Source: Allodiplogaster sudhausi (taxonomy: Eukaryota > Nematoda > Chromadorea > Rhabditida > Diplogasteridae). From it: DNA of 64,000 bases. Of this stretch, positions 46,096 through 58,700 are shown in pieces (the stretch's first letter is position 1; every line of letters starts with the position of its first letter). The stretch is from positions 2,311,001-2,375,000 of the forward strand of contig CALZFC010000252.1 in the NCBI GenBank assembly GCA_945643635.1, written 5' to 3'. The notes below the pieces were generated by a model. It made no database searches, was not told the DNA's origin, and saw nothing but the letters and a program-made list of their open reading frames with translations. The position numbers and the translations under genes are program-made.

Positions 46096-47135
46096 AGAGA
46101 GAGAGAGGAAGAGGACTAACAAGAGAGAAAGAGAGTGAGAGAAAGATAAAGAGCGATTTGTGCATTTGCACCTTGGCTCGCTTCATCTTCTTCTCATGAC
46201 TCTCCTATCCACTGATGCCCTTCTATCTATCTTCTGATGTTTCTTTCGTTTCTACCCGCCTCATTTATGTGCAGCGAGAGAGCATGGAAGATGCAGAGAG
46301 ACAAAGAAGTCGAAGAAGGACGATGGAACACAAAATATATAGGGGGGATAAAAAGAAGAGCGATTTAATGATAGATAACAAGTGACCTTCATTGTTTGTT
46401 GAGCAAGAAGGAGCGTGGTTCGTGGCTTGAGAAGAAGGAAGGAAAGGAACACAGGAAACACCACACACTTCATAAGAACAATGAGAGGAAAAAGAAGAGA
46501 GGAACAGAAGGGAATTCAACCAATAGAAAAGGTACCGAAGATGTAGAAAGAGAAGTGGAAAGGGGGGGGGAAGTGGAGAGAGAGAGAGAGAGAAGAAGAA
46601 GAAGAGAGGAAGTGGGAGAGATGAAGAAGCAACCATCTGCCAGAAGAAGCACATTGCAACGCCGGTCGCCTCATGAGAAAACACATTACGTCTCCCTCTC
46701 GATGAGACACATCTGGCCATGATGGCTTGCAGAAATGTAGAAACAGCGGAGAATGAGGAGAAGGAGAGAAGGAGAGAAAGAGAGAGATAGAGGAAATGAA
46801 AGAGATTGGTCGATTCCATGTAAATCGACGAGTACGGTGAGAAGAAGCGCACGGCCAAACAGTCTGGTGCTAAACGATGGTCAGACTGATGGAGCAGACA
46901 CAAAAGAGAAAGGGAGAGAAAGAGAGAGAGAGAAAGAGAGAGAGCGAGAGAGAAAGAGAGAGTTAGAGGCAAAGAGGGAGAAAGTTCACAATGTCATGCT
47001 TATCCTCCACGGCATTGCAGAAAGAGAAGACACGGCGCTATCAGCAGAGGCAGGAGGAGCAGGCACTGCCAGGCCACTCGTATTGTTGTCCCCATGAGAC
47101 AAGTATGAAACGACACGAGAACACGATAAGAGAGC

Positions 47136-47189
<54 letters not shown>

Positions 47190-48173
47190 CACAACAAGAG
47201 AGGCTTGGCGCGACTGGTGACACCTTTTTCTCTTTTCTTGTCGTACTTCGTCAGCACTGGATTCCTTCTTTGAATGGCCGCGACAGAATCGACAATGGAA
47301 GAGGAAGACTACAATTGGCAAAGAGAAGAAGGGGAGCGCGGCATCCACCACAAAAAGAGGCGGTGAATTGGAAGGATCACGAAGGAGTCTGGGAGAGAGA
47401 AGAGATTGATGGGATTGGAGAGAGAATTGTAAGAGATGCAATCTATGCTGGGAACAGATCACTAACAGCACCGTGTTGTGACCCATTGTCGGTGACTTGG
47501 CTAGTGATAGCAATCACGAAGAGAAGGCAACCACTCTTTGCTCCTTGCCGCCAGATTGGTCCAGGCCACTCTAACTCATGCTCTTCATTGCAAGGGCAGA
47601 GGGCGGCTGTCTCGCTCTCTCTCTCTCTCTCTCTCAGTCTCTTGTCTCTCTTACCCCTCTCTCTCTTTTCTCTCTCTCTCTCTCCGCGTTGTAGTTGTCT
47701 GCCCTCGTCGACATCGTCAGCGTGTTTGCGTCTCCGTTGTGGAGGAAGAACGCGAGGCAGACACGCTTCTCCGAGAAGAGATGACAAACAGGAGAAACAG
47801 CACGGAGACTCGATTTGAAAAGAAGGCAAAGATGAAAACGCCCTTTTCACCTCCACAACCACATCCATGCCATGAGAACCCAGAATGGTCAGCCTGTTCT
47901 CTCACTCTCACAGTCTCAGCTCTCTCCTCGTCTCTCTCTCTCTTTCCACCTCCATATCTCTCTCCTTCTCTCTCTCTTCATCTCTGGTATCTCCCTTCAT
48001 CTCTGTCTCTCTCTCTCAAGTGCATGTTCGTCGACCCCTACGGCGTCTCGCTGTTTCATTGTTTGCACGGTCAGCAGCGGAGACAGGAAGCGTTCCAGAC
48101 AATACACAGCAGAGTCGCGCCAAATGGGGAAGGCACTCTTCCCCGGAGGGATCGTGAGGGGATCTGGGATAAC

Positions 48174-48206
<33 letters not shown>

Positions 48207-49550
48207 ACTCTCTCTCTCCCTCTCTCTCACTCTCTCTTCTCTCACTCTCTCTCTCTATTGTTTAGCCATCACAAACACGGCATGATCAAAACACGGATCT
48301 TCTCAAGGAGCACATAACATTGCCAAACTTAATATAAATCGACGTCTTCAGAGACAAGACAATGGCGAAGGGATTTGTAGTTAGAGCAATCGCTGAAATC
48401 AACGGGAGGCTCGTCCGAAGTTATAAACTAAATTACTTCTAAAGTATGAAGAGATTGCGTGGATTCGGTTGAGTGTGATTTTCACTCTCTACATTCACAA
48501 ATCATAAAAGGCGACCGACATCTGGCGTGAAATCGACTAAACTGAAAGTTCAATACAGAAAATATGAAGACTGTGAATTGCTGTAAGAAGAAGTTATTCC
48601 TAGAAAGACATCAAAAGTTCTAGAGAAGAGCTTTGATAGTGAAGACGAGGTTATGTACACGACGAATGTCAGCGTGGGAGAAGAAAAGAAAGGAGAAGAG
48701 TTAGGCATGACCAGTGAAGAGAAGAGAATGAATGGGAGGAGCACAGAGACAGCTACCGCCATGTCCTATTCTTCTCCCAGATCTCTCTTTCTCTGCCACT
48801 CTCTCCTCTCATCTCACTCTCTCCCTCTTTAACATCGCAAAGGTAGTTAGAAGAGGATGAGCGAGGGAGGCAAAGGGGAAGTATTGTAGAGGGCGACAGC
48901 ATAAGCAATGCTTCCGACCATCGCCCTCTTTCTCGCACTCCCCTCTTCTCTTTCTTTCACTCGAACAAACAGAGTCTGCCAATGCGAGGATTGCGATTGC
49001 GAGTTCGTTTGAGAGGGAGAGAGAGAATAGAGAGAGTAGGAGAGAGAAGGAGAGAAAGAGAGAGAGAGAGAGTAGGCGAGAGAAGAAGAGAAAGAGAGAG
49101 GGTAAAGGTTGAAGGAGACCTCACAACACGAGACCTCATGTCAACCCATTCGACACATTCATTCACAAACTATGCGAGACTGGCTTAGGCCGATCTGCCT
49201 TCTTTTGTCCTTTCACAGGAAGTCGTTCCGCGCCGACATCTAAGAGGAGCGAACCGTGCTCGGAGAGGAGGCTGGCAACAGCACACGAACACCAAGGGTC
49301 GCAGCCTCCTCCTTTCTCTCTCTCTCTCACTCTCTCTTTCTCTATCTCTCACTCTCTCTCTCCCGATCGAGAAAGGGGAGCATTGCGGTAGTCACACGCT
49401 CTCTTCCTGTTCCGGTGTCATTGTGACCCTTGTTTTCTATTCTTTCTCCTCTTCTTCATCTTCAGACGCTGCGCTTCTGTTGCCCACAGTCTACAGGCGA
49501 TATTTGAGTAGAGAAGGAGAAGGAGAGGAGGATGAAGGAATGAGAGGGAG

Positions 49551-49595
<45 letters not shown>

Positions 49596-50163
49596 AGAGA
49601 GAGTGAGAGAGAGAGAGAGCAAGAAAAGGGAAAAGTGGGAGCAAACAAAACCGAGACATGAAAGGGGCTCTGCCATTCTTCTCCTGTGACACGATGTCAC
49701 GGAATCTAAATGCCTTACTGTGGCTGCTAAAAAGAGAGACAAACACACGAGTACAATGAGTGGAGCGAGCGAATTCTCCTTTCCGCCCTCCACAAACGGA
49801 TCTCCTCAATGGCGGCTGAGAAATGGAAGGTAAACCGAAGAAAGGGGAATTGAGAGGAAAGTTGAAAGGAGAGAAACACTGAACTCGAATAATGAAAGTG
49901 GCTAGGCAAGGTGACAGTTTCTAACCACTTCTCATAACATGCCTCCTGCTCCACGAATATTCGATTAAGCTGTACAACTCATTAGGCGGCCACTCCCTAC
50001 GAGTTCTTAATTTAGTTTTCTTAACTCCTCTCATCTCATCACGACTTAATCCTTGACAGTACACTGAAGCCAGAAGCAAAGATCTTGGTGTTACATAACA
50101 GTTTATTGTCGAAAAGAAAAAATATGTACAATAGAGAACTGAAAATATCGTAAGGAGAGAGAA
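44612..50163. other. Repeat-rich intergenic block without a supported gene
   Basis: About 5.5 kb dominated by purine or pyrimidine simple repeats: 44640-44760, 45018-45210, 45600-45860, 46036-46092, 46560-46600, 46905-46965, 47128-47186, 47618-47690, 48175-48260, 49015-49105 and 49548-49620. Between them are unique stretches of 100-300 bp, for example 46640-46700, 47225-47600, 48020-48165, 48300-48780 and 49190-49310. Some hold short open frames, such as KCMFVDPYGVSLFHCLHG at 48018 on the plus strand, but none has a coherent exon chain or family match. Upstream SOX exons or regulatory elements may be here. Confidence 0.45.
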
Positions 50164-51182
50164 TCACTTTGTCCAGGAGACCTTTGGAATGTCGTTGAAC
50201 TCGGTGAGTTCACTCATCTGTTGGTTGAAGCGTTCGACCTTCTCTCGATGGCTGATTGCTGCCTTCTTCTGCAGCCGTTCAAACTGCGAAAGAACAGAGT
50301 TACATTACATGAAAATCATTTTAATTATCTGTGATAGTGTCAAAATTATACAAGCCAAACTTTATGAAAAGTTCGCTTTAAAAACATATTTGCAAGGCAA
50401 AATGGGAAAGTTTCAAGTACTGACCAGAACACTGCAAAAAAATTATAGCCATGCTCAAGAACATAGTTACAAAAATTAAAACCCAATTTAAGGAAGACCT
50501 GCCTTGAAACTCTGACCGAAGCTGGCCAGAACAAATATTATACACTAATCTTCTAGCTATGAATGACGTGATCCCCACCAAGGTTTTTCTGTCTAACACA
50601 TCGCCGAAAATATTCAAAAAGGCGGGTCAGAAAATACCTCTTTGGAGAATGTAGCCAAGATATAGGAAGCCTAAATATGTGGCAGGTTTCAATAAATTGG
50701 ACAAGTTGTGGAATCCAAAACTTGCGAAGGCTTAAAAATAGTGTCGGCAAAAAAAAACACAGAACAAGCAATACAAAGACAGCCTTTGCGATCATAACTT
50801 TGCTTCATACATAATCCTGAAAAATACTGAATAGATATTGCACTATGTATAAACAAACGTTGGGAATGAATGTGCTTACAACTACATCGCAATTTTGTAA
50901 TTGCTAGAGCGCGATATCCAACTGTTGATATTACCAAAGTAAATAAAAAAAACCCTCCAAAATACTAACAGCGATAAGAAAATGACTGAACCTGAGTCTG
51001 CTTAGGAATGCGAGTTCAGCCTTCGTCTTGGTCAAGGTCGGTTTGTCGGCGTTCTTCTTGATAGTGATGTCGACCTTCGTGAGATCGACGTCCTTCTTCT
51101 TCTTCTTGAACATATCGCCTTTCTTGAGTTTAAGACCGCCCTTCGTAACACTTTTAACGTCTTCTTTGATATCCGAAGACAT
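50164..51182 (-). CDS. FAM32A: FAM32A homologue, frame shift suspected
   Basis: Small conserved nuclear protein found at the spliceosome. The first part, from ATG at 51180-51182, reads SVTKGGLKLKKGDMF followed by Lys-rich sequence and LTKTKAELAF. The C-terminal exon (about 50286-50164) reads FERLQKKAAISHREK and ends EFNDIPKVSWTK, where IPKVSWTK is the near-invariant family end. The two parts do not join in one frame. Before the donor at about 50992 the first part is in one frame, while the segment KQTQ that would continue the family alignment is read in another, as if one base were missing near 51000-51006. This may be a sequencing error, a real mutation or an unseen intron. The 5' end, including upstream DNA, is triplicated. 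The remaining 700-bp intron is ordinary AT-rich sequence. Confidence 0.75.
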
Positions 51183-51711
51183 CTCTAAAATTTAGATAGC
51201 ATCGCAAGCACTTTACAAAGCAAGAAAAAAAAGAGGGTGCGGTTAATTTCGCAGCAATTTTAGTGTCCAAGAAGGTTCTGGCGGTTTGCCAACAACTAAT
51301 TCTTCTTCTTCTTGAACATATCGCCTTTCTTGAGTTTAAGACCGCCCTTCGTAACACTTTTAACGTCTTCTTTGATATCCGAAGACATCTCTAAAATTTA
51401 GATAGCATCGCAAGCACTTTACAAAGCAAGAAAAAAAAGAGGGTGCGGTTAATTTCGCAGCAATTTTAGTGTCCAAGAAGGTTCTGGCGGTTTGCCAACA
51501 ACTAATTCTTCTTCTTCTTGAACATATCGCCTTTCTTGAGTTTAAGACCGCCCTTCGTAACACTTTTAACGTCTTCTTTGATATCCGAAGACATCTCTAA
51601 AATTTAGATAGCATCGCAAGCACTTTACAAAGCAAGAAAAAAAAGAGGGTGCGGTTAATTTCGCAGCAATTTTAGTGTCCAAGAAGGTTCTGGCGGTTTG
51701 CCAACAACTAA
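51094..51711. repeat. Three tandem copies of 206 bp spanning the FAM32A 5' end
   Basis: Copies 51094-51299, 51300-51505 and 51506-51711 appear identical. Each contains the FAM32A ATG (at 51180, 51386 and 51592), about 27 codons up to the Lys run, and about 110 bp of upstream sequence with a TTTTAG acceptor two bases before the ATG. The copy junctions fall in the GAA codons of the Lys run. Only the left copy continues into the rest of the gene. Confidence 0.95.
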
Positions 51712-51910
51712 TTCTTTTAAACCACTATTGAATTTTGACATATGGTGTAATTCTTTGTTTTCGTAAATCTAGGATTCAAGCACACGACACGAAATTGTCT
51801 ATGATTATCAGAGTTTATTCTTATCTGGTTCTTGTGGCTGCGTTGTACAATTTAGTTGATTGTTTTCATTTCTTTTCTGCTGCTTGAATTGGAATCAATC
51901 AGTTTCAGAG

Positions 51911-53760
51911 ATGGAATGTCCTCCGTCTTCATTATTACGACGGGGTATCTTTGACTCATTCGACGAAGAAGTGAACGCGACTCTTGCTTCGCCTTGTCTT
52001 TCTGCTTTCGCTCCACCTTCCTCCCTCCCATTTAAGCCGTCTTCATCTTCTGCTACACTGGACTCCCAGAATGATGGCCAGCCTGTTACGTGTTCACGCA
52101 ATGTATGGAATACGTGAGTCATATTGTGTTTATCCCTTATTTATTTTCAAAAAATAGCACTTTTTTTCTTTAGGCTCCGTGATCACTGCGTAGAAATCTG
52201 TCGCTCTGATGAGCGAGTAAATGCTTTGCGTCATCAGCTTTCTCAGAATTCAGTACTGCAGTCCCAGCTGAACAATAGAGAAATGGTACGAGATTTTGCC
52301 CAGTACTTATTCGGTTTGGAAGCGAAACAAGATTGAACGTGTCCATCAAGCAGATTTAAAGGCGTCGGTTCGGCAGAATCAAGAAATAGCTAATGCGAGA
52401 CTTCGCGAGCGAGTGAGTACCATGAAGAAGAAACTTGTGAATCGACGACTAGGAAGATGCGATGTTCTCCTATTGCATGAAGAGAAGGAGCAGTGGGCAG
52501 CCGAGTTGATTGTGGAACAAGATGAGTTGAAGACGCAGCTTCAGCAAAAGCAACGGATTCTCGGCGAAAGAGAGTAAGGTCTTTTTTCTTCCTTGTGGTT
52601 TTTACAACTTCGGGTAGTAATTTGAACGTCTTTGATAGATGATTTGAGTAGAGGATAACCGTTCAGCCCATTGCTGGTTGTGTTTCGGGAACTTCTGATC
52701 CACCGCCGTCGCATGATGTTGTCTGAATTGCTGCGTACTTTTCGTCTGCAAGTGGGCCGCTCTCCCGAGACAACTTGCAAATGCCCTGAAAGGGATTTTG
52801 TCTGCGGTGTTCATGTTCCAGCGACGACCAACATGACTGGTGAGGTGGAATTCCCCTTTTATCGTTTTCTTGTCCTGCTGAAATGAACACGTGAGATCTT
52901 TTGGAGGCCATGATGATCCTTCGTTAACTGCTGGCTTCGGTCTCTTAGTGCAGCTGTTAAATGCAATCTCTTTCATCTGCGACTACCCTTTTCGTTATCC
53001 GATGTTCCTCTCCACCACCTCCTGCACAATCTCTCTTCCTTTCTCCGGCACAATGTATGCGGTTTAGTTTTTTAAATATTTATATTTCCTTATTTTCCTT
53101 ATTTTGAAGCGGAATACTTAATTGTTGTCTACATTCAATCTGGTCCATTGCTTATATCCTTTCGTGTCGAAGCACGAAATGAGGAAATCTAATGACTTTA
53201 GGCTTAAAAATCAATAAAAGTTTACAATGATATTATGTATTGAATGCTGCAGACTTCCGCTGCTGTCGCTTAGTCGAGGAAGGAAGAGTGAAAGAGCTCG
53301 CTTGGATGAAGCGGTCTCTCTCTTGAGTCGTAACATTGCTCAGCTTCGATCTGATCTTGGTCTGGAGGAGGAATCAACGGGTAGGAATGTTGCCACCTTG
53401 CAGAACATTCTTACTCTTCTTACTTCACGTCGCCCTTGGTTAGTCACCATCGCTTCAGTTTGCTTCCCCATAAACCGACACATTTCATTTTTCTTTTCTA
53501 ATCAATTTTCTAATTGATAACTAATAATGATTGTCAGCATGAAGTCGACTCTCCTTCCTCGCCCATGGGAGAGTAGTCTGAGCGTAGCTTCCCTGGTGGA
53601 GAGATCGCACTCCCCTGTTGAGATGGAGAGAACGGGCTCCCCATCTTCACTCTTCTCTCTCCGCCTCTCTCTTCACTGCCCTCATAGTAACACTTCCGAT
53701 AGCATAGAGAATAGTGATGATGTCGATTTCTCCGGTGTAGATGCCTCAACTCTGCCATGA
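51911..53760 (+). CDS. UVRAG/Vps38-like subunit of class III PI3-kinase complex
   Basis: Beclin-1-associated subunit of the VPS34 lipid kinase complex. Six or seven exons with introns of about 40 bp and larger. After a Ser-rich N-terminus (51911-52111) comes a coiled coil, exons 52175-52284 and about 52324-52574, with IERVHQADLKASVRQN and EQDELKTQLQQKQRIL. Then follow FRELLIHRRRMMLSELLRTF and the BARA-like part, GLLVQLLNAISFICDYPF with RYPMF, and SLLSRNIAQLRSDLGL (about 53300), the equivalent of NKNIAQLRYHFGL in UVRAG. The stop is at 53758. UVRAG normally has an N-terminal C2 domain, which is not visible here, so an ATG14-like assignment cannot be excluded. The ATG follows a TTTCAG acceptor by two bases. 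Its neighbour VPS41 acts in the same pathway. Confidence 0.7.
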
Positions 53761-54031
53761 TTGATATATTCCCACTGTATTGCTATTCTTTAAAGTGTAA
53801 TTTGGAGCCTTATAGCTGTTTTAGAATGCAGTGATTTCGATTGTTGGTTTGTGCGCTGGTCGCTTTGTCATTGCCATGTCTTTTCAGTCTGTGATGTTTG
53901 CATAAAATTAACAATAAATAGTATGCATTCTTTGTCAGTATATGGCTTTTGGGTGCTCGTTATTGGCGAATTTTTTATATTGTTTTTACACGTGGCGAGT
54001 GGCTGTTGTAAGGTCTGTGATTAAGACTATT

Positions 54032-55315
54032 ATGGATGAAGGCGGAGGACGGGATTCAGGAGTTGTGGAAGAGCCCGTGGATTTTCATGGCGAAGATGTT
54101 GATTCGGATGAAGATCTCCTTCAGCTGGAACCGAGGTTCAACTATGAACGCGTTAATGGAACCGGAGTGAAGAAGGTTCGCTGCTAGGAAGATAATGATG
54201 GATTCATTGGATGTGAGATGGGAACGGTTTCAGTTGTTCTCGAATGAGAGGGCGACTGCAATCGCTGCTCATGACAAGTTTGTGATAGTCGGAACTCACT
54301 CGGGGAACATTCACATCCTCGACCATCTCGGATTCAATGACGAAGACAATTTGCCTGTGAGTGGGAAGAGCAAAGAGAGAATGAAAGGAAGAGATCTCTC
54401 AGGCATACCGTGCTCATCGCTCTGCTGTCACAGGGTTGGGAATCGAAGAGAATGGTCGGTATGTCCTGAGCTATTCTCTGGATGGCAAGGTCGTCATTAA
54501 GGGAATCCTCTCCAATCAACTCAATCATGTTTGTTCGTTACTTCTATCCTCACCCACTTTGTCATCTATGAAATGCCATCCTTGTAGACTTTCTGCAATC
54601 CTGAAAATTAATTCATATCCAGTCAACTGTTGTATAAAATGTAGATGTTTCTGTTCTACAGACCGTTGCTGTTCGCTATGTTCCTCGTTGCGCTGTGTTC
54701 TGCAGCGACTTCTGCGATCCTTCTTCGCATCATTCCTTCGTGGTTGCAGAGAGAAACCTCACACTCTTCCAGAAGGGAGTTCTTGGCTACTCTGAGAAGG
54801 TTCGTGGAATTGCCTATTTTATTAGCTGGAATCTGTTGATCAGGTCATCTTTACTGGAACGGAGAGAGACGGCTTCATTAGCCGATGCTCTTGCAAGGGG
54901 TCCTTCATCGCCGTGAGCAACGAGCAAGGAACTTTCGTTTATGACAGGTTCTTTCTCTCGATTACACTCCCCTCTACTGTTTATACTTATACTTTATTTA
55001 TGCACACTGGAGCGAGACATGAAGGTAGAGTTGAGTAAAAAGGAAGTATTCAAAAAATGAGGAAAAAATATTAGAAAAAAATGCATATTTGAAGCGAGTA
55101 CTGTACACAACAGATCAGTGGGCGATTTCATTACAAAAGCTGCTCCGAAACACGACGTCGACCGTTTCCGCTCCCCTCGCTTCCCTCCCAGTCACTGCTG
55201 GTTGGATGCAGAGAGTCTGGCCGTGGCGTGGGCAGACACTCTTCTCGTACTCACTATTCGATCCATTCACGATGGAAATACTGTCAGTGAGAGAGAGGAG
55301 AGAGAGAGAGAGGAA

Positions 55316-55347
<32 letters not shown>

Positions 55348-55738
55348 TGGTAGATCTGATTCAGATTCGTCGTCGTGGCCAGATCACGTACTCCTGGCGA
55401 CTGAATATGTTCGCCTCAGGAGTGTCCTTCACCTTGGGAGACCCCTCTGTAGATCCTCCAGGGACAGCAAATCGGGGCTGGAATGAGATAGTGATCTTCG
55501 GTCTGAAGGCAGACCAGAATGAAGACGCAGACTTCTGTGATACGGCTGTTTGTTCTGTTCATCCCTTCCTATATATAGAAAAGGAAGTTTTCTCATCTGC
55601 AATCTTTCAGTCTCTGGCCTCTAGCATCATGAGCTCCGCAACAACTTCGGCCGGTCATGTTTTGCAAGTAGAAGTTCTCAAGCCAATTGCTGACCAGACC
55701 AGTTCTTTTGAACTCTTGGTTAGCAATGAACTAGCCCG

Positions 55739-55776
<38 letters not shown>

Positions 55777-58700
55777 CCTAATTCCCTTTCTTTCCCTCTT
55801 TCCCTTCCTCTCTCTCCCTCTTTCCCTCTCTCCATATTTCCCTTTCTCTCTCTCTCCACCTCTCTATTTTAGGGAGAAGAGAGAATAACAGAGCCAAAAA
55901 TCAGCAGTCGTACGACGGCAGCCCAGGTGCACATGGCTGCTCTCCCCTCGGATCGTCTTTACTTCCTTCTAGCTCCAGGCTTCTTACTGGCTGTCAGTCT
56001 TTTCATATCTTTCAATTAAAGCAATGAACTCTTGACACGACAGGCAGTGCCGCGTTCCTCAAATGACATCATTCAATGGAGAATGGAACGAGGAAACATG
56101 GAAGGGGCATGGGAACTGGCAGCTCGGACTGGAGATCACATCAAGACTCAAGTGGGCAGGGAAATGCTCAAGCAGCTCATTCGCTCCGGCAAGATTGTCT
56201 ATGCAACTCACAGGTTAACTGAGGTTCGTGCTCACTTCCTCCATCTGGGTAGATGGGGGTTGCATTCGGTCAACGAGGGGAGGGGGTGTTTCAAATGGTT
56301 GAACGGTTTTGAAAGGCTTAGAACTGCAAACATGGGCTGACTAAGTTTTTTTTAACAGTTACTCTGGCTTTTGCATTATCGCTGGGTTCAGATTGAGACA
56401 CTTTCGATAGTATACTTCAAAAATTATTCTTTTATTTTTATTTAAAAAAAAAATGGGGGAAACATTTGAGGCAACCAGAAGGCGGGGTTAGTTAGCAAAT
56501 CGCCACTCTTCAAAACAATTGAGGCATTTTCCTATTTGTGCAGCATGGGGTTCGGATTACTATTGCGTTTGTGTGCTATTTATTTATTCCAGGGCCGGGG
56601 GGGGGGGGTGGGAGTTACAGCCGAAGCCGGGAGTTGAGTGTCTTCGGTGAAACCTATTTGAGCACTGATTAAGGTGTGCGGAGAGTCAGTGACTGAGTGG
56701 GAGCACGCATTCAAAGTGTGGGAAGAGGAACGGGCCCTAACTCTAATCGCCCCCGTCCTCCCTTCCAAACCACTTCTTCCTCCGCATTGCTACGCCAATG
56801 TTTTGCATGTAAGTTTAAAAAAAAACTTTAATCCATTTTCTATTTTTATTTTCTCTTGCGATTTCTTAAAAGACTGCTTCCAGGTAGCCCTATACAATGA
56901 CATTCCACTTCTACGTAAGCTTTTGCAAGCCTGGAGTACTGAGCAGTTCAGCTTTGGTTAGCCTATCCTTTGCAATTGTTTGTTGGTGCTAGTTATTTTA
57001 TCTTTCAGATACTATATCTAAACAGATTCTAGCGAGGTTGTCGGCAGCATCAAAGCGAGAAGGTCAGGAATGTCTGAGTGTTGTTGTATCATCCCTTCCG
57101 TGTCTTACTTCGCAGTCAATCTTTTTGCTCATCATCAATTAATTTTGAGGCGTTTTTGACTTTCATCGATGAGCAAAATTAGTGGCGGTTTCTGTTAATT
57201 CGGCCGTAATGGTTGAAATTGCAGAATCTCCCCTGAGCCCGTCGGATGAGAAGTCTTTGTATGAGTCTCTGGCCCAGTTGTATATTAATGAGCAGCAATT
57301 CGAACTGGCTCTCAAGGCCTACTTCTTCCTCCGTGACAGAGTCATCTTCAGCGTCATTGAGAAGTATCGACTCTTTGATCTGGTATCCTTTCTTGTTCTT
57401 GTCATTTTTTTTGCATCTTCTGCAACGATAGTTCTGAAAGAGGTCGTGATATGCAGGTAAAGGAGAGGATCTCAGAGTTGATGGAGATCGATGAGAGTCT
57501 GACTCTCCGTCTTCTCATTGATAACGAAGACTCAGTGCCGTCCTCGAAGATCATGAACTACTTGACCAAACAGCCGCAGCTTCAGTTGAGTTATCTTAAA
57601 CAGAGTCTAATCTCACCTCAGATACAGCCTTAACCCCTTTTCCCTTTAGATTGCCTTTCTTAACCGTCTCTTTGCTCGAAATGAAGGGAACGAGTTCGCT
57701 GATCAGGTTACGCTTTCGTCATTGCATTGTGAATGAACGAAGGACATGTAAGGAAGTGAAGCTTAGAGATGAGTAATATGCGAAGAGAGTCATTAGAAGT
57801 GCAGGCAATTCGACTGTTTGCCGTGCACGATCGGAAAAGACTTCTGCCTTTCCTCCGCCGGGCTGAGAAATACGACATCAACAACGCCTTGGATGTCTGC
57901 CGATCGAATGGATGCATCGAAGGGGTTTGTCTTCCCTTTTACTAGTCAATCTCAGTATTCTACTGTACTTATCTTTAGATGATTTTCCTGCTTGGCAAAG
58001 TTGGAAATCAGAAAGAAGCTCTGAATGTGATGATCAAGCAACTTAGCCGATTTGACATGGCTGTGGAATTCTGCAAGGGTTTCTTTTTTTTGTTGTTGAA
58101 GTAATGGAATAATCAGTGCGCCAACACTTGAAAATATTCATAACGTAAATAGAACCACGACATGAGCGTTTAGTTATTGAAGTAGAATAAATTCCTTATA
58201 GCGACATCATGGGTAAAAAGTAGATCATAAGAGATAATTAAAAGTAGTGTGAGTGCAGAGAGAATTCTATCGTGATGGATATGTAGAAGCATTAGTGCGC
58301 ATAGGAATACAGCGGAAGAATATTTGCCGAGTAATCACCGTATGAACTCATTCTATTTTTTCTTATTATCATATCTTGTAGGGGAACCAAAGAGGACTAG
58401 AAAACTCTAGAATAGGCAAGACAAAACATTGTAACATTTGATGGAACTGTCGATACCCGAGTTCTCAAAAGTTCTAAAGATTGGATGTGAGTGAACTGGC
58501 GATCTTCCATGTATCCAGGTATTATGTTGTGCAGAGCACGACGACGAGGAGTTGTGGGAGCAGTTGCTGGCGGAAGTGATGGCCGAGCCAGAGAGACTCC
58601 GCCTCCTCGTGGCTTCTGCCGGCCCCTTCCTCAAGCCCTTCCGCATCGTCGAGTGTCTTCCTCTTCATCTCGAATTCCCCGGCCTCCGCGATGCTCTCGC

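Noticed and set aside
47538..48317. 259-codon plus-strand frame
   Set aside because: Mostly CT-repeat translation with no splice-consistent partner or recognisable domain.
53942..54031. Upstream in-frame ATG giving VPS41 a hydrophobic leader
   Set aside because: VPS41 is a peripheral membrane protein with an acidic N-terminus, and the ATG at 54032 gives exactly that. The upstream region looks like intergenic DNA.
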